Shown here: positions 6,783-15,865 of the stretch, piece after piece
Numbering within the stretch: the first letter of the stretch is position 1
How the letters are laid out: every line of letters starts with the position of its first letter
From: Oligoflexia bacterium
GTDB lineage: Bacteria; Bdellovibrionota; UBA1018
DNA: 64,000 nt
Direction of reading: 5' to 3'
Assembly: GCA_014376785.1 (NCBI GenBank)
Contig: JACMQW010000098.1
Coordinates: 1-64,000, forward strand
Notes under the pieces: model-generated
Told to the model about the DNA's origin: nothing
The model's input: only the letters and a program-made list of their open reading frames with translations
Database searches by the model: none
Translations under genes and position numbers: made by a program

Positions 6783-9461
6783 TTACTCTTCTAAAATCAA
6801 AATCACGCCCGTTTGCCCATCAATGCGAACACGCATACCGGTTTTCAATTTTTCGGTCAGACCTTGGATTCCGACAATCGTTGGAAGACCCATCTCACGC
6901 GCGACAATCGCCGAGTGAGAGAGCAGGCCTCCTCGTTCCACTAACAGTGCGGAAGCGGATGGGTAGAGCGGGATCCAACCAGGATCGGTACGAAGTGTGA
7001 CCAAAATATCCTTATTCAATTCCATGTCGTCGTCTGGAGAAAGAATCACCTTCACTCGACCTTCCACAATTCCAGGGCAACAACCGGCACCGCGCAGCGC
7101 TCCCGGTGGAAGATCAGAGAGATCAATGATCGGCGGAGCGGGAAAATGCTCATTCATCCAATAGACCGGTCCCCGAGTCATGAACCGTGGAGCCGGCTCC
7201 TGAGAATTGTAGGCTGCGTATTCTTCCTTCCGAAGACGAATCAATGCTTTTAGATTTTGGGTCGCTAGAGCGCCACAAAAAGCCCCGTCTAACTCTTGTA
7301 CGGTGATGTAAAACACTTCCTCTGGCCGTTCGATCATTCCGCGTAACGCAAAATCTCTCCCGATCGAACAAAACATCCGACGAACGATCCCGTAGATTCG
7401 AGTCCGACAAAACCGGGTGTTCTCTCGATTCTTCACCGCCTGGCGCGCATTCTTCAGAGACCACCGGTAGACGAGGAGCTTTAATCCCGAAAGTGCGCCG
7501 GAGACTTTTTTTTCAGCTCCTCCTCGTATTTCTTGCTCGCGTTGCTCATATGCCTCCAGATCCGAGAAACCTGATCGAAGGTAATTTTTTAAACAAACAA
7601 AGAGAAATGTCGGATCCTTGTGGAGATCCGTCTGCTCGAGCTTCATTTCATTCATGCAGCGAAAACCATACAGATCGATGTAGCGATCTATCTGGGCTTT
7701 AAACTCGGTATGGGGCGACTGGCGCAGCCCTTCCATCAAATCCGGAGCTGGAGTGGCTAACATCATTTTTTTCAGTTCTGCACTCTTCTCAATCATCCCC
7801 GCCATTCGAATGAGTTCCCTCGTCGGTTCGGCAGACTCCAAATTTCCTTCTCCGCAAAGCAAGTCATTCTGAATCCCCGCACCCAACTCGGGCAGCCATT
7901 TCGCAGTCAATTTTTTCAAGAGGCCGAAATGAATCATGCACAGGTAGTCGTTAATGATCGGCGCTTCCCACCGTCTCAAAATCCGGCGCTCCAACTCCTG
8001 GTATTTCGCGTAAACTTCATCCGAGGACATTCGCTCATAATCGACACGTCGGAAATCATCGTAAACAATATGGAAGGTAACCAAAAAACGATCGACTACG
8101 GATTGGATTCGGAAGTGATAATAAAGAAACTTAAGTCCAGAGATGGTTCGGCGAATTTTAGTCGAAATTTTTTCTGCGGCGCCGGAGGGGCTGATCCGCT
8201 CCGCAATTTCATCCGAGAGCGAGTGAGGTGTCCCCATCATCGTCTCCATAAATCCACGGTTGTATTTAAAACCCGGAAGAATGCTCGTCAGTTTATACCA
8301 ATTTAAAATATTATAGAACACCCGCCCGTAGAAACTCCCGAGCATGTTCCTTAGAAAATAATCCATGTCTTTGATTTCGCGGTCCGGAATCAAAAGAATC
8401 TGACAGAACTGAACGTAGACCTGATGGTAAACGTAACGCGCAAACGTGAACGTCAAAGGCAGCGTAATTCCGCCATAACTTTCGACAATGTTTGAATTAT
8501 CCCAAACATAAAGAAGGCCTTCATGCGCACGAACCGCTGTCGTGACCGGTCGCGACTGGAGGATAAAGATCGTTCCATCCCGGATGCCCCACTCGATGTC
8601 TTGGGGAAAGCGGTAGGTCCGTTCGATGGCCACCCCGAGGGACGAGAGACTTTTGATTTCACTGTCACTCAGTGATGATGCTAACCTTAAAGACTGCTCC
8701 ACGGGAACCTCGCGAGTTCCCGGTCCTCGCTCGGCCTGCACAAGCTTCAGGTCTTTATTCACAACTTCGCGAGAACTCTCACATCCAGAGTCTTTGTCCC
8801 AGACGAACGCGTCGGATTCGAGAAGCCCCGATACAAATCCCTCTCCGATCCCATAGACCGAATTGATGAAAATCTTACCCCCGTCTCCCGTGATGGGGTC
8901 GCAGGTGAAAAGCACTCCACTTCGGTCGCAATCGATCATCTCCTGGAAAACAATTCCGACTGAAATCAGGCTGGACGCTTCAAGGCCACTTTGCTTGCGG
9001 TAAACGAGCCCACGCTCAGAAAATCCCGATGCCCAACATTCAAGAACCGAATTTTTAGCGTCCTCGAAAGAAGAAACGTAAAGGAAGGTACTCAACTGTC
9101 CTGCAAAAGAATGTCCCGCCGAATCCTCATCCAGTGCACTCGACCGCACCGCGATCAGCTTATTTTCGAATCCTGAGTAAGCTTTCCTCATGTCAGACTC
9201 CAAGCCCGCGGGAAGGTCGAGACTGAGAAACCACTGGCGAATAATTTCGGACGCAGACTTCGGATCGTAACCTGGTCTTAAAAGTTCATCGATCTTTCCA
9301 GAAAGTTCGTGGTGATTCACGAATTTTCGAAAATAGGATGCGCCTAAGATCACCCAAGGTGGAACTGGGAAACCACAGCTGGCGAGGTGGAAGAGATTAA
9401 GTCCCTTACCCCCTGCTTCGCGCGTAGCGTACGAGAGGGTAGAATCCCGGGTGACTAACAT
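6783..9461 (-). CDS. Dikinase-type phosphotransferase resembling rifampicin phosphotransferase / PEP synthase
   Basis: An 892-residue ATP-dependent dikinase-type enzyme. Residues 1-320 are the PPDK ATP-grasp domain (GGKGLNLFHLASCGFPVPPW, VRSSALDEDSAGHSFAGQ, DIEWGIRDGTIFILQSRPV). Residues about 330-780 are a helical middle domain. The last 90 residues are the swivelling phosphohistidine domain with GGLLSHSAIVARE (His about 849). It lacks the C-terminal PEP/pyruvate barrel of true PEP synthase, so the architecture is that of rifampicin phosphotransferase: ATP charges the histidine and a hydroxyl substrate in the middle domain is phosphorylated. I use the ATG at 9461, which overlaps the UbiA stop by seven bases, rather than the track start. 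As last gene of the minus arm it probably phosphorylates a lipid or prenyl intermediate; an antibiotic target is less likely here. Confidence 0.8.
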   Translation of the reverse strand: MLVTRDSTLSYATREAGGKGLNLFHLASCGFPVPPWVILGASYFRKFVNHHELSGKIDELLRPGYDPKSASEIIRQWFLSLDLPAGLESDMRKAYSGFENKLIAVRSSALDEDSAGHSFAGQLSTFLYVSSFEDAKNSVLECWASGFSERGLVYRKQSGLEASSLISVGIVFQEMIDCDRSGVLFTCDPITGDGGKIFINSVYGIGEGFVSGLLESDAFVWDKDSGCESSREVVNKDLKLVQAERGPGTREVPVEQSLRLASSLSDSEIKSLSSLGVAIERTYRFPQDIEWGIRDGTIFILQSRPVTTAVRAHEGLLYVWDNSNIVESYGGITLPLTFTFARYVYHQVYVQFCQILLIPDREIKDMDYFLRNMLGSFYGRVFYNILNWYKLTSILPGFKYNRGFMETMMGTPHSLSDEIAERISPSGAAEKISTKIRRTISGLKFLYYHFRIQSVVDRFLVTFHIVYDDFRRVDYERMSSDEVYAKYQELERRILRRWEAPIINDYLCMIHFGLLKKLTAKWLPELGAGIQNDLLCGEGNLESAEPTRELIRMAGMIEKSAELKKMMLATPAPDLMEGLRQSPHTEFKAQIDRYIDLYGFRCMNEMKLEQTDLHKDPTFLFVCLKNYLRSGFSDLEAYEQREQEIRGGAEKKVSGALSGLKLLVYRWSLKNARQAVKNRENTRFCRTRIYGIVRRMFCSIGRDFALRGMIERPEEVFYITVQELDGAFCGALATQNLKALIRLRKEEYAAYNSQEPAPRFMTRGPVYWMNEHFPAPPIIDLSDLPPGALRGAGCCPGIVEGRVKVILSPDDDMELNKDILVTLRTDPGWIPLYPSASALLVERGGLLSHSAIVAREMGLPTIVGIQGLTEKLKTGMRVRIDGQTGVILILEE

Positions 9462-10378
9462 CCGATTCCTTTCGGGCCAAACAAAAGCCATAGAGTGTAA
9501 ACGATGACAATATAAACAGACGTTCCGGTTCGATAAATCCTTCCGAACTTCGGATTATTCTGCTGAACAAAGAGGACGCCGGAGACTCCAAGCAAACCGA
9601 GCGCAATTCTTCCGGAAAGAAACGAGGCCGAAAGAGAACGCTCGAAGCAATATTCGGCAACGCCTGCCATGCAGATCACAAGAACTACGGCACCTAATTT
9701 CCCAAACACCTTGGAGTAAGACGCCACTCCGGCTCGCTCTTCTCGATTTGAAAATGTTTTTCGGCCAAACTCGAAAACATTAAAAAGGCACCAAGTGCTT
9801 CCCGCAAAAAACCACACACGGTTCGGAAGTGACTCTAGCGAGGTCGCTTGTGACAACGATCCGGAAATCGCGATTCCGAGGAGCGCACTCACTACGGTGT
9901 GCGAAACGGCGTAGGTAGTTAGAAGCGGGCGAATCCACTTCGCAATAAAAAACTCATGGTACATGAGGACCGAATAGCCGGCCGCGATGCTGAACAATAG
10001 AAAAGGAAACATTCCCCAAAGCGCAAAACTAGCGGCCTCCAGGACCGTGCACACAACCATTCCTCGGAAGAGGTCACCGTGACTCACCAACCCTCGCGCA
10101 AGTGGACGACCGGGATTGAGTTCGAGATCTGTTTCGTAATCCTTCACTTCGTCGTAAAGGCGAAGTTTGAAGAAGAACGCAAGCGTAGCGAATCCAAGCG
10201 CGAGGATCTTCCAGTGATCCACTCCGCAAGGTGGGGTCAGTTTCAAGTGGGCTGCGTAGAACAGTCCGACTAGGGTCACATGGGTAATGGGCTCAAACCG
10301 CTCTTTTACAAAAATGAGCCACTTCGAAAGCGCAGTGCGAGTGGGATGTTCGAGAGCTTCACTCACCGGAAACTTCAC
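9455..10378 (-). CDS. UbiA-superfamily prenyltransferase
   Basis: A 307-residue polytopic membrane protein with about eight hydrophobic segments. The first aspartate-rich motif is present as RLYDEVKDYETDLELNPGRP, which binds Mg-diphosphate of a prenyl donor. The second is altered to EFGRKTFSNREERAGVASYS instead of the canonical DxxxD, a variant I recall from some uncharacterised UbiA subgroups. The start is a GTG inside the end of the AMP-ligase gene (20-base overlap). UbiA enzymes attach prenyl chains to quinones, hemes, glycerol phosphate or sugars; the acceptor here is unknown. The tight coupling to the ligase and dikinase genes argues for a shared lipid-type pathway. Confidence 0.85.
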   Translation of the reverse strand: MKFPVSEALEHPTRTALSKWLIFVKERFEPITHVTLVGLFYAAHLKLTPPCGVDHWKILALGFATLAFFFKLRLYDEVKDYETDLELNPGRPLARGLVSHGDLFRGMVVCTVLEAASFALWGMFPFLLFSIAAGYSVLMYHEFFIAKWIRPLLTTYAVSHTVVSALLGIAISGSLSQATSLESLPNRVWFFAGSTWCLFNVFEFGRKTFSNREERAGVASYSKVFGKLGAVVLVICMAGVAEYCFERSLSASFLSGRIALGLLGVSGVLFVQQNNPKFGRIYRTGTSVYIVIVYTLWLLFGPKGIGC

Positions 10379-12113
10379 CGTTATTAATCATTTCGCGTCG
10401 GAGCGAATCGTATTCGACTTTACTATGGTGCCTTGGGTCCATCGGCATCGCATTTCGAATCACGATTTCATCGACGGTTATGCCGTTTTTATCCATCAAG
10501 CGTCTCACCTCGGACCGGTACTCCTCCAACTCGGCTTTCGCGTTCAGCGCCTCCGCATCATTCGGCACGATGACTGCCACGATTTTTTCTCCTAACCTTG
10601 AGTCAGGAAATCCCAGATAAGCTCCGTAACGCACAAACGGAAGTTTTTTCAGGACGATTTCCGCCCTGACGGGGAAGTGGTATTCCTCCAACCTTTTAAT
10701 CACATTATGCACTCTACCCACGATCCAGAGCTGTCCATCTTCGTCAAGGCGGCCCAGATCACCGGTGCGATGCCAAACGACTCCTCGCTCATCCCGGATT
10801 TTCGCACGGTGGAAAGCCTGGGCGTTATTATAATAATCTCGGCAAACATGCTCACCCGCAACAATGAGTTCGCCCACCGCACCCTTCTTCACCTCCAACG
10901 CCTCCCAGTCCAAAGCGGCACTCACCGTGATCGGATCTGGATTTATTTTCAAAAACTTTCGCTCTAACGAGTCAACCAGATGGCCGACGTTTACTCCTTC
11001 ATCGACCCAATCTGCGTCCTCGCTCGCCTTCGTCCGGGAATGAATCATCGGCTGGGCTTCAATGTGGGCCATCGGCTCTGCTTCGGTCGAGCCGTAGAGA
11101 ACCCAGACCTCCGCATTTTCCGCGACCTCAGTAAAATCGATCAGGTTATCTCGACTGACCGGCGCACCTCCCGTTGCGGCCCTTCGCAAATGAGGCAACG
11201 AAATTTTGTTTTTAAGACAGTAGGCAGAGAGGCCATTCAGGAGTGAAGGCGAGAGCGTCGTGCAGGTCACGCCATTTGCCCGCATTTGGGCAATTAAAAT
11301 AAGAGCGTCTCGCTCGGATGGAACGCCCACATCCAAAGCTGGAATCACTGTACTCACCCCTTCGGCAAGATTATTCAAACTGAAGATCGGAAAAATCGGA
11401 AGATCGATATCCGCTTCCCGGTAAGGAATACAGGCATGGAGTTCGTAGTGCTGGGCTGCGAGAAACCGGTGCGTGCGATTTGCGCCTTTTGGAACTCCAG
11501 AACTCCCCGTCGTGAAAGTGATGAGAGCAGTCTCCTCCATTTCGACTGCAGCCGTTTTAGAGGTAGCCGGAGACGCAAGCAAAGACTCAAAAGTCGCACT
11601 GTAGGCCACATTACTGGGGAAAGATCCCTTCACGATTTTCAGCGGAATTTTTGCGATCTCAGGCTCCCCACCCACTCCTTCAAAGGCCTGATGAAAAGAC
11701 ACCATGGCTTTCGGCGAGACGGTCTTCGCACATTCTCCAAGCGAACCGCGGCGTGCCCATGAATCGAGAAAGACAGCAATGGCCCCAATCTTCTGCAGCG
11801 CGAACATGGCAACGTACATATCGAGCGACATTGGTAAAAAGAGAATCACTCGGTCGCCCTGCTCGATCCCAAGGTTCAAATAACCTTGAGCGACGCTTGA
11901 AATCTTCTGCTCGAAATCTTTCAAACTCACCGAAAGATGCGGCAATGGATCCTCAAGCTTGAAACTCCAAGCTCGCAAATCTGAGGGCTCTACCCATCGC
12001 AGAGGAATGAGGTCTGGTCTTTCAATGAGGTGTCTATCCAAAAAGGAGTTCACATTATTGCGCACATCTTTTCCGGGATAATACCCTGTGCGTTCAGCTT
12101 TGGAATCGCTCAT
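10359..12113 (-). CDS. Acyl-AMP ligase, OleC-like (ANL superfamily)
   Basis: A 584-residue adenylate-forming enzyme. Visible motifs are the P-loop-like TFTTGSSGVPKGANRTH near residue 200, the YGSTEAEPM adenine-binding motif near 340, HRTGDLGRLDEDGQLWIVGR near 470, and a C-terminal catalytic lysine region (HHSKVEYDSLRRE). The segment DLPIFPIFSLNNLAEG and overall layout resemble OleC, which turns beta-hydroxy acids into beta-lactones, more than standard fatty acyl-CoA ligases. No OleA thiolase is present in the window. It could activate a fatty acid as acyl-AMP for transfer to an amine or thiol. It overlaps the hydrolase gene by four bases. Confidence 0.85.
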   Translation of the reverse strand: MSDSKAERTGYYPGKDVRNNVNSFLDRHLIERPDLIPLRWVEPSDLRAWSFKLEDPLPHLSVSLKDFEQKISSVAQGYLNLGIEQGDRVILFLPMSLDMYVAMFALQKIGAIAVFLDSWARRGSLGECAKTVSPKAMVSFHQAFEGVGGEPEIAKIPLKIVKGSFPSNVAYSATFESLLASPATSKTAAVEMEETALITFTTGSSGVPKGANRTHRFLAAQHYELHACIPYREADIDLPIFPIFSLNNLAEGVSTVIPALDVGVPSERDALILIAQMRANGVTCTTLSPSLLNGLSAYCLKNKISLPHLRRAATGGAPVSRDNLIDFTEVAENAEVWVLYGSTEAEPMAHIEAQPMIHSRTKASEDADWVDEGVNVGHLVDSLERKFLKINPDPITVSAALDWEALEVKKGAVGELIVAGEHVCRDYYNNAQAFHRAKIRDERGVVWHRTGDLGRLDEDGQLWIVGRVHNVIKRLEEYHFPVRAEIVLKKLPFVRYGAYLGFPDSRLGEKIVAVIVPNDAEALNAKAELEEYRSEVRRLMDKNGITVDEIVIRNAMPMDPRHHSKVEYDSLRREMINNGEVSGE

Positions 12114-12781
12114 CCGCTCTCCCTTATCAGTTGTTTAATCTTTTCGGCGATAATATCCGAACGAGTCCAGATGAGTGCGTGACCCGCATCTGGCACCACC
12201 GTTTGTTCATAAGTCGAGAGCACGCCTAGCCACTCCGTTTGAACGGGCTTTGCGAGTGCATCTTCGGATCCGGCAATCACGTAAATACGCGTTCCGCGCG
12301 ACGCAGCGATCGCCAAAAACTTCCTTTTAAAAGGCTCATCGATCCGAAGATCTTCTTTTTCCAATACCGACTGCGCCAAGATGTCCGGCCGAGAAAATCG
12401 GCGAGTCATCTCGCGAACCCTTTCGGGTACGGCGTCAGGAAGGCACGCTTTCACTAGAAACTTTTCAACAATCTCCGAGCCTTTTTTCATCAGAAGGAAA
12501 TTTCTGACGAAAGCGATGCGCAAAAGTTTTACCTTTATAAATCCCGCACTTTTTTCTGGAAAAAAATAAGGTGAAATAAATAGAACTGATTTCGGCATTC
12601 CCTTTTTTACACAGGCCTCGACGAGGCGAGCACATCCCCAGGAGTAACCAACCGCAATCTCGTCTGAAAACCCATCTCCAGAATCAGCGGCGCTTGCGAA
12701 TTTAAAACCAAGCTTCGATTCCACCATGGCGAAATCTTCGTGAAATCCGGGGGATCCGTGAAAACCGACGACTGTACTCAT
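12110..12781 (-). CDS. Alpha/beta hydrolase
   Basis: A 223-residue cytoplasmic hydrolase. It opens with VVGFHGSPGFHEDF (oxyanion-hole region), has the nucleophile elbow GYSWGC near residue 45, and late Asp and His candidates in VIAGSEDALAKP and VPDAGHALIW, giving a full Ser-Asp-His triad. The protein is on the short side for the fold, with a reduced cap. It is joined to both neighbours by ATGA overlaps. Possible roles are release of a thioester product, lactone opening or deacylation within the cluster; the substrate is not predictable. Confidence 0.85.
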   Translation of the reverse strand: MSTVVGFHGSPGFHEDFAMVESKLGFKFASAADSGDGFSDEIAVGYSWGCARLVEACVKKGMPKSVLFISPYFFPEKSAGFIKVKLLRIAFVRNFLLMKKGSEIVEKFLVKACLPDAVPERVREMTRRFSRPDILAQSVLEKEDLRIDEPFKRKFLAIAASRGTRIYVIAGSEDALAKPVQTEWLGVLSTYEQTVVPDAGHALIWTRSDIIAEKIKQLIRESG

Positions 12782-13527
12782 AAACTCATTCCCTTCCGAA
12801 TCAGTGCACGAATTTCCGAAATTTTCTTCGGCGCTTTTTTAAGGAGGATAGAGTCTGAGCGATTCATAATTTTTTCTGGCCATTCACCTCGGTCGGCAAA
12901 AAAATTTAAGAGCCCCGAAATCGCTTTGCCTTCTCGGGCGCCAGTGCGAGAGAGGTAAGCCAGGTAGTTCTTCTCGCCACCACCGGAAACTTGTTCCCGA
13001 TGCAAAATCGCTCCATCATCGACCTTTTCATTCATGAGGTGGATTGAAAAACCAGCGTCACGGTTTTCAGAAAGCGCATAGAGATCACACATTGCACCTC
13101 GGTCGACGGGAAGAATTCCATGATGGATGTTCACACAACCGAAACGCGGCGCTCGCAAAACTTCTTCTCGGTAAATGCACCGGGTACGGGCATTCACTAT
13201 GAGATCGACTGGTTTTTCGGTTAGCCAAGCGACCACTTCGGGACTGTTCATCGTGGAAACGCGGAGAATCGGTAGTCCTCTCGCTTTAAACAATTTCTCT
13301 CGCGGATCAAAACGCGAAGTTAGAAAGTTCCGGAAGAGCTGTAAACCAAGGCGCGGAGCGCCGGCTGCGACGAGTCCGGTAGCGCTTCGAAAAACGGATG
13401 TCTTGTCAGCTTTTAAGATGATGAGACCCGCCACATGATCCGGGCAGAGCGAGAAAATTTCAGTAAAAAGATCCAAATAGTTCCTCGGAACATAAGTCAG
13501 CTCGGAAGTTACGAAAATCGTTCTCAT
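12778..13527 (-). CDS. Formyltransferase-family enzyme
   Basis: A 249-residue member of the formyltransferase fold that includes methionyl-tRNA and sugar-amine formyltransferases. The catalytic Asn-His pair is in GCVNIHHGILPVDRGAM near residue 125, and the matching aspartate in MNEKVDDGAILHRE near 155. It lacks the C-terminal tRNA-binding domain of Fmt, so a small-molecule or lipid amine is the likelier acceptor, with 10-formyltetrahydrofolate as donor. It is the first gene of the minus arm, 29 bases from a perfect inverted repeat shared with the divergent BtaA-like gene. A combined action, formylating an amine introduced by the BtaA-like enzyme, is inference. Confidence 0.8.
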   Translation of the reverse strand: MRTIFVTSELTYVPRNYLDLFTEIFSLCPDHVAGLIILKADKTSVFRSATGLVAAGAPRLGLQLFRNFLTSRFDPREKLFKARGLPILRVSTMNSPEVVAWLTEKPVDLIVNARTRCIYREEVLRAPRFGCVNIHHGILPVDRGAMCDLYALSENRDAGFSIHLMNEKVDDGAILHREQVSGGGEKNYLAYLSRTGAREGKAISGLLNFFADRGEWPEKIMNRSDSILLKKAPKKISEIRALIRKGMSL

Positions 13528-13555
13528 CGGTAAACCATCGTCTCAGCTTGGCTCC

Positions 13556-13585
13556 CGATCGTCAAAGTCACACGTTTGACGATCG
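13556..13585. promoter_or_regulatory. 11-bp perfect inverted repeat in divergent promoter region
   Basis: CGATCGTCAAA and TTTGACGATCG flank an 8-base spacer, giving a 30-bp dyad. It lies between the divergent starts of the formyltransferase (13527) and BtaA-like (13647) genes, the right place for an operator controlling both arms. Read as RNA it would also be a stable hairpin. No regulator gene is adjacent. Confidence 0.6.
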
Positions 13586-13646
13586 CGGTTTCTGGAAGAA
13601 ATCTGAAGTTGTGCGGCGGAAGCATTCCCCCGATACTGAAATCAAC

Positions 13647-14744
13647 ATGACTTATTTTGATAAATTAAATTACACGCTATCAAACGAAGATACTCGAGTC
13701 GAAGTCGAACTCCTTCAATCCGGTGCCCGTAAAGTATTCGCAATCGCTGGATCCGGGGCGCGAGTCTTACCCCTTCTGGCAAAAAATCCGAGTGAGCTCG
13801 TCGTGGTGGATGTTTCTGCTCACCAACTCTACCTTGCCGAATTGCGGATCGCTGCCGCAAAAAAACTCACTCACCCTGAGTTTATTTATTTTCTCGGTTA
13901 CCGCGGCGGACTGGCTGAAGGAAACCGCCAGAATCTGGACCGAAGTGAATTCTTCGACATCCTCAAAGATAGCCTATCGGCAGACTGCCGTCAGTTCTGG
14001 GATGAAAACCGACCGGCCTGGTGCCCGCGCGGGATTATCTATCTCGGAAAATGGGAAGGACACTTCATTCAGATCGCGGCTATTTTTAGAAAAATACTTT
14101 TCATGAACGTCCTTCCAATTTTTGAAGCCCACTCGATGCAGGAGCAGCTCGAACTTTACCGGAAGCATTGGAAATCGGCGCGATTCAAATCTTTTTTGAG
14201 GGTTGCGGCAAGCGAGTGGGTGTTTGAAAAGTTTCTCTACAAAGGTCACTTCGCAGGCGCTCGGTCTCGAAAAACCGTCAAGCAACCGGCATGGGAATTT
14301 CTTCATGATGAATTCGTGAGGATCTTCACCACCACACTCGTTCGAAAAAACTACATGATGCAGCTTTTTTTTCTTGGAAAAGTCCTCTTCGAAGAAGGAC
14401 TTCCGATCGAAGCGACGGCCTCCACTTTGGACGAAATCAAGCGATCGAACACCCGGGTTCGTTTTTTAAAGTCCGACCTTACTTCGGCATTAGCGAGCGA
14501 GCCTTTCGATTTCGTATCCCTGTCGGACACGATTTCTTACCTTCCCGCGGAACAAGCAAATCAAGCATTACAAATGATGGCGAGTGATTGCTCACCAGGT
14601 ACGACCGTGGTGATCCGTTCCTTTCTGCGTGCACCTACGGCGATCGATACCCGCGGGTGGACGGAGGACCGAAGCGCCGAAGACCGAGCGTATCAGCTGG
14701 ATGGCACCGGGGTCTACCGGTTTCACATCTTTCGAAAGAACTAA
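13647..14744 (+). CDS. BtaA-like (DUF3419) SAM-dependent 3-amino-3-carboxypropyltransferase
   Basis: A 365-residue protein of the DUF3419/BtaA family. In known members the enzyme transfers the aminocarboxypropyl group of S-adenosylmethionine to diacylglycerol, the first step of betaine-lipid synthesis. Supporting segments are MTYFDKLNYTLSNEDTRVE at the N-terminus, a SAM-binding loop VFAIAGSGARVLPLL and VVVDVSAHQLYLAEL, and a C-terminal DFVSLSDTISYL. I use the ATG at 13647, where family similarity begins, not the track start 33 codons upstream inside the operator region. No BtaB N-methyltransferase is seen, so the product may be modified differently, for example by the neighbouring formyltransferase or AMP ligase (inference). 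Confidence 0.8.
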   Translation: MTYFDKLNYTLSNEDTRVEVELLQSGARKVFAIAGSGARVLPLLAKNPSELVVVDVSAHQLYLAELRIAAAKKLTHPEFIYFLGYRGGLAEGNRQNLDRSEFFDILKDSLSADCRQFWDENRPAWCPRGIIYLGKWEGHFIQIAAIFRKILFMNVLPIFEAHSMQEQLELYRKHWKSARFKSFLRVAASEWVFEKFLYKGHFAGARSRKTVKQPAWEFLHDEFVRIFTTTLVRKNYMMQLFFLGKVLFEEGLPIEATASTLDEIKRSNTRVRFLKSDLTSALASEPFDFVSLSDTISYLPAEQANQALQMMASDCSPGTTVVIRSFLRAPTAIDTRGWTEDRSAEDRAYQLDGTGVYRFHIFRKN

Positions 14745-14752
14745 TCGCCATA

Positions 14753-14768
14753 AATAATTGGAATTATT
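14753..14768. promoter_or_regulatory. AT-rich palindrome upstream of the lipid-kinase gene
   Basis: AATAATT-GG-AATTATT is a perfect 7-bp dyad just after the BtaA-like stop and about 95 bases before the next start. The 119-base gap is the only sizeable break in the plus arm, so a second promoter with an operator here is possible. An AT-rich palindrome of this size can also occur by chance. Confidence 0.3.
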
Positions 14769-14863
14769 AGCTTAAATAACCGTCCCCGAACTGCCATGTT
14801 CATTCGTTAATTCTGTTCTCAGTTTTAACATTATGTGTCATTATTCGGCTCGGTCGAGGTTTT

Positions 14864-15865
14864 ATGCGAGTTGATATCCTGATCAATGGAAATGCCGGGC
14901 AGTCCAATCAAAGAGAAATCATCGCTCGCGTGAGCAGCGTTCTTTTTAGATGCGACCTCCGTTTCCATCATCCAGATTCAATTCTCGCGATGCAGGATAC
15001 TCTCAGCCAGGCTTGCGAGGAAGGAAGCGAATGCCTCATCATCAGTGGAGGGGACGGCACCCTGAACGCGACATTGGAACCGATGATGGAAAGATTTTTA
15101 GCAGGACAAACCATTCCGCCGATTTGCCTGGTCCCCGTTGGGACTGCAAACGATCTTGCCGGTAGTTTGCGGACACCCAGACGGATCGAAAAAGCCGCGC
15201 GCGCGGCGCTCGAAGGAAAGCTTAAGCCGATCGACGTGATCGAAGTGAGCAGCGAGAAAAATAAACGGTACATGCTCACCAATGGGGGGCTCGGAATTCC
15301 CGCCCAAGCCGCGCTCCAGGCAAACCGCCTTCGTTCTCTCGTTCGAGAAAAAGCGCACGGTTCTCGTAAAAGTTTATTCTCGAGAAAACTTTATCACTTC
15401 GGCGAAAACATCATGAGTCGTGCGGGATCGAAAATCTATGATGTCCTCGCGGTAAGAGAAATGCTCGGGTGGGAACCGGGGCGATGGGATATTTCCGTCG
15501 AAGCAGACGGACGTGCCCCCTTCCGAACCCAAGCACCATTTATTTTTGTGAATAATCAGCCAGGGATTGCGGGCAAATTCACCTCTGCTCCCTTAACGAC
15601 GAACAATGACGGAACCTTCAATTTTTTACTGATGAATTTAACGGAGCTCGTTCCTCAATTAAAGGCCATGGCCGTCATGAGAGCCGGTCGCGAACTTTCA
15701 CGAAAGGCCTGTCCTAGTTTCGAAACTCGATTCGTCCGCCTCACCGCCGAAAGCGGCTCAAAAGGATTAACGTTTTTTGGGGACGGTGAGATTCTCCACG
15801 AAGGTGTTCGAGAACTCTCCATCCGGTGCCTTCATCCAGGCATTCCTTTTTTGGTGATGGAATGA
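14864..15865 (+). CDS. Diacylglycerol/sphingosine kinase-like lipid kinase
   Basis: A 333-residue DAGK-catalytic-domain protein (LCB5/YegS type). The N-terminus reads DILINGNAGQSNQ, followed by the ATP-binding GGDGTLNATLEPM near residue 65, PVGTANDLAGSL near 95, and a late GDGEILHEGVREL. The length is typical of bacterial DgkB/YegS enzymes, which phosphorylate the free hydroxyl of diacylglycerol or related lipids at the membrane. Its stop overlaps the SDR start (ATGA). In this cluster it could feed or recycle the lipid acceptor of the BtaA-like enzyme. Confidence 0.85.
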   Translation: MRVDILINGNAGQSNQREIIARVSSVLFRCDLRFHHPDSILAMQDTLSQACEEGSECLIISGGDGTLNATLEPMMERFLAGQTIPPICLVPVGTANDLAGSLRTPRRIEKAARAALEGKLKPIDVIEVSSEKNKRYMLTNGGLGIPAQAALQANRLRSLVREKAHGSRKSLFSRKLYHFGENIMSRAGSKIYDVLAVREMLGWEPGRWDISVEADGRAPFRTQAPFIFVNNQPGIAGKFTSAPLTTNNDGTFNFLLMNLTELVPQLKAMAVMRAGRELSRKACPSFETRFVRLTAESGSKGLTFFGDGEILHEGVRELSIRCLHPGIPFLVME

